Source of the DNA: an uncultured Anaerococcus sp.
GTDB lineage: Bacteria > Bacillota > Clostridia > Tissierellales > Peptoniphilaceae
Direction: 5' to 3'
NCBI GenBank assembly: GCA_900551095.1
Contig: URUJ01000005.1
Location: 9,574 to 73,573 of the forward strand
DNA: 64,000 nt
A program made the position numbers and the translations under genes. Position 1 is the stretch's first letter; each line of letters begins with the position of its first letter. Below the pieces are notes generated by a model, which did no database searches, was not told the DNA's origin, and saw only the letters and a list, made by a program, of their open reading frames with translations. This document shows positions 1 through 9,021 of the stretch, one piece after another.

Positions 1-1193
1 AGATTTATTGCTCCTAAAAGTTTATCTTTCTTTAGTACCCAGAACCATGTCACGGCACCGATCATTGCCCCTATTGGGATGATGTATATTGAAATTATGT
101 CCATAAATGGTCCCCACTGGCGTATCATTTCCATATTTATACCTATAGCGAAAACTACTATTCCGATTAAAAACAAAACAAGATTGCGTTTTAATTTTGG
201 ATGTCTTTGCATTAGTGATTCTGCAACTACTTCAAACATATTTTGAAGAGAAGAAATTCCTCCAAATACAACTGCCACATATAAGATAATGGCAAAGATT
301 CTTCCTGCGGCCATATCTTGTAAAATTGTAGGTAGGACTTGAAATAAGAGTCCAGGTCCACCTGCTTGATCCATATTGTAGACAATAATTGCTGGAATCA
401 TAACAAATGAAGCAAGCATGGCTGCTATTGTGTCTAAAAATCCTGTGGTTTTTGACGAAGAAACTATATCCTCATCATCTGATAAATATGCTCCAACAAC
501 AAGCATTCCTGACCCTGTTACAGACAGTGAGAAAAATGCCTGACCCATAGCCTCGAGGATTGTTCCCCAGTTTAGCATACTTCTGTCGTATCTAAACATA
601 TATTTATATCCTTCAAAAGCATTTGGAAGGGTTGCTATCCTAATAGCTAGGATTACAAAGAGAACAAAGAAAGCTGGCATCATGATTTTATTTGATTTTT
701 CAATAGTGCTTGCTCCTCCTATGCAGGAAATTAGGGTTATTGCTATTATAAAAAAGTGGTATGGCACTACTGAAAATGGTTTTAATGAAAAACTATCAAA
801 GTAAGATGTAGTGTCAGTAGTTAATAAAAATCCTGATAAAGAATCTACCAATGCCTTTAGAACGTAGGCAACAATTACTGCATAACCCATAGCGATTAGT
901 AGCGATCCTATTAAAGGAATGTAACCAATAAACTTACCTAAAACAGTATCTTCATTTCTACTTTTAAATGCTTTGTGATAGGCACCAAGAGTTCCTGTTT
1001 GGGCGTATCTTCCTACTGCAAACTCACTAGCAAGACCACAGTATGAGAAAATGCTAACAAAAATTATGTAGGCTATTAAAAACACGATTCCGCCTTTTTG
1101 AAATTTATAAGGAAATCCCCAGACATTTGCCATGCCAACTGCTGATCCTACTGCCGTGAGGATAAAACCTAATTTTGAACTAAACTTATTCAT
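1..1193 (-). CDS. Neurotransmitter:sodium symporter (NSS/SNF) family transporter, 3' end cut by window
   Basis: About 397 N-terminal residues are visible; the C-terminus lies beyond position 1. The protein starts at the ATG read from 1193, preceded by a good AGGAG ribosome site. The NSS signature GSAVGMANVWGFPYKF lies near the N-terminus and is followed by about ten hydrophobic segments, as expected for a LeuT-fold Na+-coupled amino-acid carrier in the cytoplasmic membrane. It is a close paralogue of the next gene upstream (1374-2672), separated from it by a long terminator hairpin, so it probably has its own promoter. Family assignment is secure; the substrate is not shown by the sequence, although the trpS linkage of its paralogue makes an aromatic amino acid such as tryptophan a reasonable guess. 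Confidence 0.93.
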   Translation of the reverse strand, partial: MNKFSSKLGFILTAVGSAVGMANVWGFPYKFQKGGIVFLIAYIIFVSIFSYCGLASEFAVGRYAQTGTLGAYHKAFKSRNEDTVLGKFIGYIPLIGSLLIAMGYAVIVAYVLKALVDSLSGFLLTTDTTSYFDSFSLKPFSVVPYHFFIIAITLISCIGGASTIEKSNKIMMPAFFVLFVILAIRIATLPNAFEGYKYMFRYDRSMLNWGTILEAMGQAFFSLSVTGSGMLVVGAYLSDDEDIVSSSKTTGFLDTIAAMLASFVMIPAIIVYNMDQAGGPGLLFQVLPTILQDMAAGRIFAIILYVAVVFGGISSLQNMFEVVAESLMQRHPKLKRNLVLFLIGIVVFAIGINMEMIRQWGPFMDIISIYIIPIGAMIGAVTWFWVLKKDKLLGAIN

Positions 1194-1292
1194 AACTTCT
1201 CCTTTATTTATCTTTAAAAATATTTATTTTCTTTGCCGGTATATCACTTTAAAGTACAATCTAATTATAACTCATTTTCCAAAAAAATCAAG

Positions 1293-1366
1293 AAAAAAAA
1301 TACTCCTACAAAGATATAAGATTTTTCTAAAAACATAGAAAAATTCTTGCAATGTATCTTTGTAAG
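1293..1366 (-). terminator. Long rho-independent terminator after the second NSS transporter
   Basis: On the minus strand a long interrupted stem (outer arms TACAAAGATA at 1307-1316 and TATCTTTGTA at 1355-1364, inner arms pairing AAGATTTTTCT with AGAAAAATTCTT) is followed by an eight-T run at 1293-1300. It separates the two NSS paralogues into different transcripts. Confidence 0.8.
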
Positions 1367-1373
1367 AGCATAT

Positions 1374-2672
1374 TTAATGAAATAGAATTGATGCTAGGCA
1401 GACAATTATAACAAGTGGAGTGTAAATATACCTACCAATTTTAATGAAAGTCGAAGTTTTTTTCTTCTTAGCCCCGAGATTAATTTCTTTTAAAAGAATA
1501 TCTGGATCCATAATATAAAACCAAACCACAGCACCAAGCATAGCTCCAAGCGGAATTAGATAATATATAGTAATATCCATTAAATGTGACCATCTCACAA
1601 GCGGATGGAGGTCAACTCCTAAAAGCAAAACAACTGTACCAACCAAGAGTAAGGCTGTTTTGTCATTTATTTTAAATTCCTTATTAAGAGTATGGGCAAT
1701 AGATTCAAATATAGTTTGAAGTGAAGTAAGACCAGCCATGATTATCGCAAGGTAAAACAATACCGCAAAAGTCCTGCCAACTCTCATAGAGTTAAAAATA
1801 ATAGGCAAAATATGGAAAATCAATGCCGGTCCTTCTGCGTGGTGCAAAGAAAAAACTACAATAGAAGGCACTATGATAAAGGCAGACAAAAGGGCAACTA
1901 TTGTATCAAAGAGTCCTGTTAGCTTTGAGTTTGTAATTATATCATGGTCATCTGTTAGCATCCTACCTAAAAATATTGTGCCAAAACCTGTTATAGATAG
2001 GGCAAAGAGCGCATCTCCCATTGCTGAAATAACAGTGCCTATATTTAAATCCTTCATATCAAATCTAAATAAAAGTTTATATCCTTCGTTAATTTGTGGC
2101 AACGTTAACATCTTTAAAATTATTATAAGATAAATTACAATCATCGAAGGCATCAAAATAGAATTTAGCCTTTGAACTGATTTAAAACCACCCATGCTTA
2201 TCAAAATAACAAGAATAATTATCAAAAGGTGAACTTCCATAACTGCAAAAGATCTTGATGAAAACTCCTCAAACCAAACTGATGGTGGAGTGATAAGAAG
2301 CGTTCCATTTATAGTATCAACAAGAGCTTTCCCCACATAGGAAACAATGATTGTATAACCTACAGCTATTATCAGAGAAATAAATAGCGGTAAATACCCG
2401 TAAATTTTTGCAAGCTGTGAGTCAGGATGCGAAGTCTTGATGGCTTTTTCATATGATTTTACAACCGATCCCTTGCCCATCCTACCTATAGCAAATTCAC
2501 TAGATAGACCAACGTAGGAAAAGAGGCTTATAAAAATCAGATAAAATATCAGAAAAAACATTCCTCCCATGTGAAACTTATAAGGAAAACCCCAGACATT
2601 TGCCATACCCACTGCAGAGCCTGTAGCAGATAGGACAAATATCGTCTTCGATTTTGTTTTTGGAAGATGCAT
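1374..2672 (-). CDS. NSS (SNF) family Na+-dependent amino-acid transporter
   Basis: A 432-residue membrane protein with the NSS signature (SATGSAVGMANVWGFPYKF, residues 14-32) and 11-12 hydrophobic segments, the usual size for bacterial NSS carriers such as the tryptophan transporter TnaT and LeuT. It would import an amino acid with sodium. It begins only two bases after the trpS stop codon, so the two are certainly co-transcribed. Bacterial NSS genes linked to tryptophan genes are often tryptophan carriers, so Trp uptake is a plausible role; this is inference from context. A strong terminator follows the gene. Confidence 0.93.
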   Translation of the reverse strand: MHLPKTKSKTIFVLSATGSAVGMANVWGFPYKFHMGGMFFLIFYLIFISLFSYVGLSSEFAIGRMGKGSVVKSYEKAIKTSHPDSQLAKIYGYLPLFISLIIAVGYTIIVSYVGKALVDTINGTLLITPPSVWFEEFSSRSFAVMEVHLLIIILVILISMGGFKSVQRLNSILMPSMIVIYLIIILKMLTLPQINEGYKLLFRFDMKDLNIGTVISAMGDALFALSITGFGTIFLGRMLTDDHDIITNSKLTGLFDTIVALLSAFIIVPSIVVFSLHHAEGPALIFHILPIIFNSMRVGRTFAVLFYLAIIMAGLTSLQTIFESIAHTLNKEFKINDKTALLLVGTVVLLLGVDLHPLVRWSHLMDITIYYLIPLGAMLGAVVWFYIMDPDILLKEINLGAKKKKTSTFIKIGRYIYTPLVIIVCLASILFH

Positions 2673-2674
2673 GG

Positions 2675-3760
2675 CTATACCTTGTATTTATTCTGAATCT
2701 CTTTTATTAGGTTAGGGTCATTGAAATAATCTATTCCCATAGCTTTTTTAACCTCTTCTAGCTTTTTAGCACCTTGTGTCCTTGCATCGGCTGTACCTTT
2801 TCTAAGGATTTCAAAAACGCCTTCGATATCTTTTTCGTACTCAGCACGTCTTTTTCTAATTGGTTCAAGTTCCTCTTCTATAACCTTAATCAAAAACTTC
2901 TTGCATTTAACATCGCCAAGGCCTCCTTTTTTGTAATGAGCCTTTAGTTCGTCAAGATTTTTATAATCAGGCAAATATTTTTCGAAATGGCTGTCATTTG
3001 CAAATACATCAAGGTAAGTAAATGCGACATTTCCCTCTACTTTACCAGGGTCATCGATGTTGATATGATCAGGATCTGTGTACATAGCCATAACTTTTTT
3101 CTTGACAGTTTTCTTATCATCTGCAAGGTAGATTGCGTTTCCTAAAGATTTACTCATCTTAGCTGCTCCATCAATTCCAGGCATTCTACGAGCAAGTTTA
3201 GATTCAGGCAAAACTGCCTTTGGTTCTATAAAAGTTTTGCCATAAATGTTATTAAAACTTCTAGCAATCTCTCTGGCTTGTTCAAGCATAGGCTCCTGAT
3301 CTTCGCCAACTGGAACAATATTTGCATCAAAAAGCAAGATATCCGCAGCTTGACTTACAGGATAGATTAAAAATCCTGCTGGAAGGCTTGTTTCAAATGA
3401 TTTTTGCTTGATTTCTGTTTTTACAGTTGGATTTCTTTCAAGCCTTGAAAGTGTAACCAAGTTTAGAAAATAGAATGTAAGTTCAGTTAATTCTGAAACT
3501 TGAGATTGGATAAAAATGCTTACTTTATCTGGATTTATACCCACACTTAAATAATCTAGCGCAACTTCAATAAGATTTTCACGAATTTTTTCTGGATTAT
3601 CAAAATTATCTGTGAGAGCTTGACTATCTGCAATCATGACATACATCTTGTCATATTCATTCTCATTTTGCATCCTTACCCTATTTCGTAAACTGCCTAC
3701 GTAATGACCTAGGTGAAGTCTACCTGTAGGTCTATCTCCTGTTAAAATTATATCTGACAT
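2675..3760 (-). CDS. trpS: Tryptophanyl-tRNA synthetase
   Basis: 361 residues, class I aminoacyl-tRNA synthetase that charges tRNA-Trp with tryptophan in the cytosol. The HIGH-type motif is HLGH at residues 16-19 and the KMSKS loop is present intact (AAKMSKSLGNAIYL, near residue 200). The N-terminal GDRPTGRLHLGHYVGSL pattern is diagnostic of TrpRS. The start at 3760 has an AAAAAGGAGAATTT leader. The ribosome site lies immediately after the terminator hairpin of prfB with only about 20 bases between, leaving no room for a T-box or a separate leader. Expression therefore depends on read-through or on a promoter inside prfB. The gene is followed at two bases by an NSS transporter. Confidence 0.97.
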   Translation of the reverse strand: MSDIILTGDRPTGRLHLGHYVGSLRNRVRMQNENEYDKMYVMIADSQALTDNFDNPEKIRENLIEVALDYLSVGINPDKVSIFIQSQVSELTELTFYFLNLVTLSRLERNPTVKTEIKQKSFETSLPAGFLIYPVSQAADILLFDANIVPVGEDQEPMLEQAREIARSFNNIYGKTFIEPKAVLPESKLARRMPGIDGAAKMSKSLGNAIYLADDKKTVKKKVMAMYTDPDHINIDDPGKVEGNVAFTYLDVFANDSHFEKYLPDYKNLDELKAHYKKGGLGDVKCKKFLIKVIEEELEPIRKRRAEYEKDIEGVFEILRKGTADARTQGAKKLEEVKKAMGIDYFNDPNLIKEIQNKYKV

Positions 3761-3776
3761 AAATTCTCCTTTTTAT

Positions 3777-3803
3777 CTAAAAAAGGGGAAGCTAATGCTT
3801 CCC
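3777..3803 (-). terminator. Terminator/attenuator between prfB and trpS
   Basis: The stem GGGAAGC/GCTTCCC (3786-3792 with 3797-3803, loop TAAT) is followed on the minus strand by a T-rich run. The T run nearly abuts the trpS ribosome binding site, so the hairpin could act as a partial terminator or attenuator for trpS. Confidence 0.75.
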
Positions 3804-3805
3804 TA

Positions 3806-4916
3806 TTATTTTTCATTTTTAGCTAGATAAGAATCTATAAAGCCTTGGATATCTCCATCCATCACTGCTTCCACGTTTCCCATCTCATAGTTTGTCCTAT
3901 GGTCTTTAACCAAAGTGTATGGTTGAAATACGTAAGATCTTATCTGGCTTCCCCAGGCAATTTGTGAATATTTGCCTTGGATATCTTCTATTTTTTCTTT
4001 TCTTTCTTCTTCTTTAATTTGAATTAACTTTGAAATAAGGAGGTTCATTGCTGTTTCCCTATTTTGCATCTGGCTTCTTTCAGCTTGGCTTGTTGCAACA
4101 ACACCAGTAGGTATGTGGGTAATTCTAACTGCAGAATCAGTTTTATTTACGTGCTGACCTCCTGCCCCACTTGCCCTGTAGGTATCAATCCTTAAGTCGG
4201 ATGGATCGATTTCTACAGTGGTGTCATTGTCTAATTCAGGAAATATATCTACTGAAGAAAAAGAAGTGTGACGTCTAGACTGGCTATCAAAAGGTGAGAT
4301 TCTCACAAGTCTGTGAACGCCCTTCTCGCCTTTTAGATACCCGTAGGCATAAGGACCTTTTATGTGAAGGGTTACGGATTTTATTCCACCTGCTTCTTCA
4401 TTATTTAAATCCTTAACTTCTACTTTAAAGCCTCTATTTTCACAATATCTAGTATACATCCTAAAGAGCATATCTGCCCAATCTGTCGCCTCAAGACCAC
4501 CCGCACCTGCATTTATAGAAAGGTAGGCATTGTTCCTATCATATTCTCCATCAAGTTGGGTCTTAAGTTTAAAACTTGCTAGATTTTTTTTGAGCCTTTT
4601 AAGATTTGAATCAATTTCATTTATAGTTTCAAGCTCTTCTTCTTCGCTTAATTCAACGAGATCTATCAAATCTTTGTTATCTTCTATAGCTTCTTTTATA
4701 TCTGTATAGGCTTTTAAATCTTCTTTTTTATCAGAAAGAGCCGCCATTATATTTGATGCCTTGTCAGAGTCATCCCAAAAATTTGGGGAAATTGACTCTT
4801 TTTGTAGGCTATCTATTTCATTTTTTAACCTAGCCGGGTCAAAGACTATCTCCGACTAGGGATAAAGTTTCTTCAAGATTTTTTATTTCTTCTTTTAGTT
4901 CAAATATTTCTCTCAT
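3806..4916 (-). CDS. prfB: Peptide chain release factor 2, expressed by +1 programmed frameshift
   Basis: Release factor RF2, which reads UGA and UAA stop codons. It is encoded in two frames. Translation starts at 4916 (MREIFELKEE) and meets an in-frame TGA as codon 26 (4841-4839) inside CTT TGA C. A +1 shift continues as LDPARLKNEIDSLQK and on to 3806, giving about 369 residues, the usual RF2 length. The stop-recognition tripeptide SPF (RISPFDSQSRRHTSF) marks RF2 and not RF1, and the catalytic GGQ is present (GAGGQHVNKTDSAVRI). The start lies one base after the secA stop codon, the conserved secA-prfB order. A gene finder that ignores the shift would begin the gene too late, at 4747. Confidence 0.96.
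4838..4853 (-). promoter_or_regulatory. prfB autoregulatory +1 frameshift site
   Basis: Read on the minus strand, GGAGATAGTCTTTGAC contains an internal Shine-Dalgarno-like GGAG, a short spacer, the slippery CTT codon, the in-frame TGA stop and a following C. This is the classic RF2 feedback element: low RF2 lets the ribosome pause at UGA and slip +1. Spacing between GGAG and CTT is five bases, slightly longer than the E. coli arrangement. Confidence 0.93.
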
Positions 4917-4917
4917 A

Positions 4918-7671
4918 CTATTTCTTTACGTTTGATTTTTTAGCTTCACGCTCTAATCTTCTACGTTCAGCCCTATTTAATCCTTCATATTCTTCTTCAT
5001 CTGTAGAAGGACCATTAATATCTTCATGGCTTGCTTCTTCTGGAACTAAGACCTGTTTTCTCCTGATATTTTGTCTGATTTCAACATTCATCATGTATTT
5101 TACAGTATCTTCTTGAATAGCCTTGGTCATTTCTTCATACATATCAAAACCTTCGTTAGTATAGGCTCTAACTGGGTCTTCTTGTCCCATTGCTCTAACT
5201 CCGATTTCTTTACGCATTTGATCCATTGCGTCAATGTGGTCCATCCATTTTTGATCTATTACCCTAAGAAGGATTACTCTTTCGACTTCTCTCATGTTTT
5301 CTGGTCCAAAAGTAGCTTCCTTGTCAGCATATTTAGCAAGACTAGCCTGTGTAATATACTCAATTAGGTTATCTTGGGTGTAGGAATTAATATTTTCAAA
5401 ATGAAGTTGAGTTACAGGTATACCAAGTCCGTTTAGATAGTTAAGTAGGGCTGTCATTTCCCAATTTTCAGGCTTAACTTCAGGATTTGTGAAGGTATAA
5501 ACCGCATCTCTTATAACTTCCTTAATCATATCGACGATTGTTTCTTTCATGTCCTCGCCCATAAGAACTTCACGTCTTTCGTTGTAGATGATTGTTCTTT
5601 GCTTGTTCATAACATCGTCGTATTGAAGGACTCTTTTTCTTGTAGCAAAGTTATTTGCCTCTACTCTTGTTTGAGCTTTTTCTATTGATCTAGTAACCAT
5701 TCTTGAAACAATTGGTTCATTTTCATCAAAATCTGCTTTTTCAACAAATTTTGCTACAACTTCACCACCGTTAAGTCTGATTAAATCATCTTCTAGAGAT
5801 ATAAAGAATCTTGACTTACCAGGGTCTCCTTGACGACCTGAACGACCCCTTAACTGGTTATCAATACGTCTTGATTCATGTCTTTCAGAACCTATGATAT
5901 ATAAACCACCTGCTTCAATAACTTGTTGTTCTTCAGCTTTTATACCTGGTCTAAATTGGTCTTTATAATGTCTAAATTTCTTTCTAATATCGATAATTTC
6001 TTGGTCATCTGTAGCTGAGAATGAATCTACTTCTTCAATTAATTCTTCGGAAGTTCCTTCTCTTCTTAACTTTTGCTTAGCCATGAAATCTACGTTACCA
6101 CCAAGGGTAATATCTGTACCACGGCCTGCCATGTTGGTTGCGATTGTTACTGCACCAAGTCTACCCGCTTGAGCTACGATTTCTGCTTCTCTTTCGTGGT
6201 TTTTAGCATTTAGGACTGTATGTTTGATGCCAGCTTTCTTCAAGGCATCAGAAAGTCTTTCACTTGCTTCAATTGAAATAGTACCTACAAGGATTGGTTG
6301 ACCTGTAGCGTGCACTTCATTTATTTCATTTATAATTGCGTTAAATTTACCGCGTTCGTTAATATAAACGTGGTCTTCATCGTCTTTTCTTTGAACAGGT
6401 CTATTTGTAGGAATTTCTACTACGTCAAGTTTATAGATTTCATCAAACTCGTCTTCTTCTGTTTTTGCAGTACCAGTCATACCTGCTAATTTATCATACA
6501 TTCTAAAGTAGTTTTGGAAGGTAATAGTTGCAAGTGTTTTACTCTCTGCTTTAACTTCTACACCTTCTTTAGCTTCTATAGCTTGGTGAAGACCGTCTGA
6601 GAAACGACGACCTTGCATGATACGACCTGTAAATTCGTCTACGATTTCAACTTCACCGTGGTTAACAACATAGTCAATATCTCTTGTCATTGTTGTATTA
6701 GCTTTAAGAGCGTTGTTGATATAGTGAGATAACTCTAGGTTTTCTGTATCAGATAAGTTGTCTATACCAAAAAATTGTTCTGCCTTTTTTGTACCTTTTT
6801 CAGTAAGGTTTGATGATTTTCTCTTTTCATCTACAAGGAAGTCTACGTCCTCTACCTTAAATTCCCTATCAAATGGGTCTATATCAGCATCTTCGTTTGG
6901 ATCTAGGATTCTACCTTCAAGAGTTTGAATGAATTCATTTGCCTTTTGGTAGGTATCTGTAGATTCATCGCCTTGACCTGAAATAATAAGTGGAGTTCTA
7001 GCCTCATCTATCAAAATAGAGTCAACCTCATCTACGATAGCGTAATTTAGGCCACGTTGAACCATATCTTCTTTATATATAACCATATTATCTCTAAGGT
7101 AATCGAAACCAAATTGGTTGTTTGTACCATAAGTGATATCAGCGTTATAGTTTTCTCTTCTTTCACTATTTGTAAGTCCGTAAATAATACAACCTACTTT
7201 TAGGCCAAGCCAGGTGTGAACTTTTCCCATCCACTCTTGGTCACGCTTAGCTAGGTAGTCATTTACTGTAACTACGTGAACACCCTTGCCAGACAAAGCA
7301 TTTAAGTAAGAAGGAAGGGTCGCTACAAGAGTCTTACCTTCACCTGTCTTCATCTCTGCTATCTGTCCATTATGTAGTACAATCCCACCTAAAAGCTGTA
7401 CAGGATAGTGTTTCATACCGAGTACCCTGTCACTTGCTTCTCTAACTACAGCGAAGGCCTCAACTAAGAGGTCATCAAGGGTCTCACCATTTGCTAATCT
7501 TTCTTTAAATTCTATTGTTTTATGTTGTAACTGTTCGTCAGTTAACTTTTGCATATCTTCATCTAGTGCTAGAATCTTGTCAACAGTTTTTTTGTTTTCC
7601 TCGATTTCTTTTTGACTAAATGACTTAAAAAAATTAAATAATGCCAAATCTTTCACCTTCCAATTCTTCAC
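4918..7671 (-). CDS. secA: Protein translocase ATPase SecA
   Basis: 917 residues; the motor ATPase that drives secretory proteins through SecYEG. The Walker A site (MKTGEGKT), the DEAD-like box in IVDEVDSILIDEAR, and the motif GRGTDITLGG are all visible in the expected order. The C-terminus ends in a basic tail (RAERRRLEREAKKSN) and lacks the cysteine-rich zinc/SecB-binding motif, as is common in anaerobic Firmicutes. The start used here is the GTG at 7671. A TTG eight codons downstream (7647) has a better ribosome site (GGAAGGTG) and would fit better with the TATAAT at 7685-7690, so the true protein may begin LALFNFFKSF. It is followed by prfB. Confidence 0.96.
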   Translation of the reverse strand: MKNWKVKDLALFNFFKSFSQKEIEENKKTVDKILALDEDMQKLTDEQLQHKTIEFKERLANGETLDDLLVEAFAVVREASDRVLGMKHYPVQLLGGIVLHNGQIAEMKTGEGKTLVATLPSYLNALSGKGVHVVTVNDYLAKRDQEWMGKVHTWLGLKVGCIIYGLTNSERRENYNADITYGTNNQFGFDYLRDNMVIYKEDMVQRGLNYAIVDEVDSILIDEARTPLIISGQGDESTDTYQKANEFIQTLEGRILDPNEDADIDPFDREFKVEDVDFLVDEKRKSSNLTEKGTKKAEQFFGIDNLSDTENLELSHYINNALKANTTMTRDIDYVVNHGEVEIVDEFTGRIMQGRRFSDGLHQAIEAKEGVEVKAESKTLATITFQNYFRMYDKLAGMTGTAKTEEDEFDEIYKLDVVEIPTNRPVQRKDDEDHVYINERGKFNAIINEINEVHATGQPILVGTISIEASERLSDALKKAGIKHTVLNAKNHEREAEIVAQAGRLGAVTIATNMAGRGTDITLGGNVDFMAKQKLRREGTSEELIEEVDSFSATDDQEIIDIRKKFRHYKDQFRPGIKAEEQQVIEAGGLYIIGSERHESRRIDNQLRGRSGRQGDPGKSRFFISLEDDLIRLNGGEVVAKFVEKADFDENEPIVSRMVTRSIEKAQTRVEANNFATRKRVLQYDDVMNKQRTIIYNERREVLMGEDMKETIVDMIKEVIRDAVYTFTNPEVKPENWEMTALLNYLNGLGIPVTQLHFENINSYTQDNLIEYITQASLAKYADKEATFGPENMREVERVILLRVIDQKWMDHIDAMDQMRKEIGVRAMGQEDPVRAYTNEGFDMYEEMTKAIQEDTVKYMMNVEIRQNIRRKQVLVPEEASHEDINGPSTDEEEYEGLNRAERRRLEREAKKSNVKK

Positions 7672-7684
7672 TTATCCTACCCTT

Positions 7685-7690
7685 ATTATA
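7685..7690 (-). promoter_or_regulatory. Putative -10 element upstream of secA
   Basis: TATAAT on the minus strand, within TTTTGTATAATAAGG. No convincing -35 is spaced at 17 bases. If used, the transcript would start near 7678, only about seven bases before the GTG but about 31 before the alternative TTG start of secA. Confidence 0.45.
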
Positions 7691-7864
7691 CAAAATTTCA
7701 ATCAAATATAGTTAATAAAGCCAAGATACGGGAGTATTCTTTTTATATAAAAACTAATAGTAATTTCGTAAAATAAACTGATAATGATTATAATCCACTT
7801 TATATTATATAAGATTATTTTCTATTAATCAATCAATTTTATTAAGAAATGCAAAAATAAACAT

Positions 7865-7895
7865 AAAAAAAGCCCTAAAAATTATTAGGACTTTT
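7865..7895 (-). terminator. Terminator after glpX
   Basis: Stem of nine positions with one mismatch (7870-7878 with 7885-7893), followed on the minus strand by a run of seven T residues ending at 7865, directly after the glpX stop codon. Confidence 0.78.
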
Positions 7896-7902
7896 GAAAA
7901 AT

Positions 7903-8865
7903 TTATTTTTGATCTAATTTTTGATCAAGTTTATGAACTGAATCTATAAATCTAATAGTTCCACTAGGTAATCTCAATAAGAGTGATTGGGTTGATGCCA
8001 TGTTTTTATTCATAAACGAAACCCCTTTTAAAAGAGTGCCGTCAGTAATACCTGTAGCTGCAAATAAAACATCATCACCCTTTACCAGGTCTTCGATTTT
8101 ATAAACCTTATCGAAATCCACTCCCATTTTCAAGCATCTTTTAACTTGCTTATAATCTGATGGAGCGAAAGTTCCCTGGAAGTCTCCACCAAGACACTTA
8201 AGGGCAGCTGCTGCAATTACTCCTTCAGGTGCACCGCCAACTCCCATTATTAGGTCAATCTTGCCATTTGAAATACAAGTAGCTATAGCTGTTAGAATAT
8301 CACCATCTTCTACCATAGAAATTCTAGCACCAGCTTCTCTGATTTCTTTAACGAGTTTTTCATGTCTATCTCTATGAATGACAGATACAGTCACATCTCC
8401 AACTTTTTTGCCAAGGGCTTTGGCTACATTTTCGATATTTTCCTTTACTGGCTTATTGATATCAATTTTTCCCTTAGCCAATGGACCTGCAGCGATTTTA
8501 TTCATATAAACATCAGGTGCATTTAATAAACAACCCTTTGGAGCTACCGCTATTACAGAAATAGAATTTGAAGTACCGTTTGAAAGGGAAGTTGTCCCGT
8601 CAATTGGATCTACAGCTATATCAACTTGATTAGCAGCCTTTGGATCACCAATTTGTTCACCTATATAGAGCATAGGTGCTTCATCAATTTCTCCTTCTCC
8701 TATTACAACTTTTCCATTTATACCCAAATAGGAAAACATCGCCCTCATTTGGTCAACTGCGATATTATCTGACTCATTTTTTCTACCTTGGCCTAAAAAC
8801 TTTGCACTACCAAGAGCAGCTGCTTCAGTTACACGACATAAATTGATACCTAGATCTCTATTCAT
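7903..8865 (-). CDS. glpX: Fructose-1,6-bisphosphatase class II (GlpX type)
   Basis: About 320 residues; hydrolyses fructose-1,6-bisphosphate to fructose-6-phosphate in gluconeogenesis in the cytosol. Metal and substrate motifs of the class II family are clear: GEGEIDEAPM, AVDPIDGTTSLSNG and GVGGAPEGVIAAAALKC. An upstream in-frame ATG at 8916 exists, but the strong AAAGGAG sits just before the ATG pair at 8868/8865, and homologues begin MNRDL, so 8865 is chosen. The gene stands alone, with its own terminator, between secA and the pseudouridine synthase gene. Confidence 0.94.
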   Translation of the reverse strand: MNRDLGINLCRVTEAAALGSAKFLGQGRKNESDNIAVDQMRAMFSYLGINGKVVIGEGEIDEAPMLYIGEQIGDPKAANQVDIAVDPIDGTTSLSNGTSNSISVIAVAPKGCLLNAPDVYMNKIAAGPLAKGKIDINKPVKENIENVAKALGKKVGDVTVSVIHRDRHEKLVKEIREAGARISMVEDGDILTAIATCISNGKIDLIMGVGGAPEGVIAAAALKCLGGDFQGTFAPSDYKQVKRCLKMGVDFDKVYKIEDLVKGDDVLFAATGITDGTLLKGVSFMNKNMASTQSLLLRLPSGTIRFIDSVHKLDQKLDQK

Positions 8866-8992
8866 CATTTCTCCTTTATTTGAAATTATTTGAAATCGTT
8901 TCTCTGATAAAATCATATTACCTTTAAAATAATTAATGACAAGGTCTTTTATAAAAAATTTATTAGCTACTTTTTAAATAAATTTATTTCAT

Positions 8993-9016
8993 AAAAAAAG
9001 ACCCAAAATATGGGTC
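8993..9016 (-). terminator. Terminator after the RluD-family gene
   Basis: Perfect stem GACCC/GGGTC (9000-9004 with 9012-9016) and a seven-T run on the minus strand at 8993-8999. Confidence 0.85.
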
Positions 9017-9021
9017 AAATT

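Noticed and set aside
3761..3805. T-box riboswitch before trpS
   Set aside because: Only 45 bases separate prfB and trpS, with no room for the specifier and antiterminator elements.
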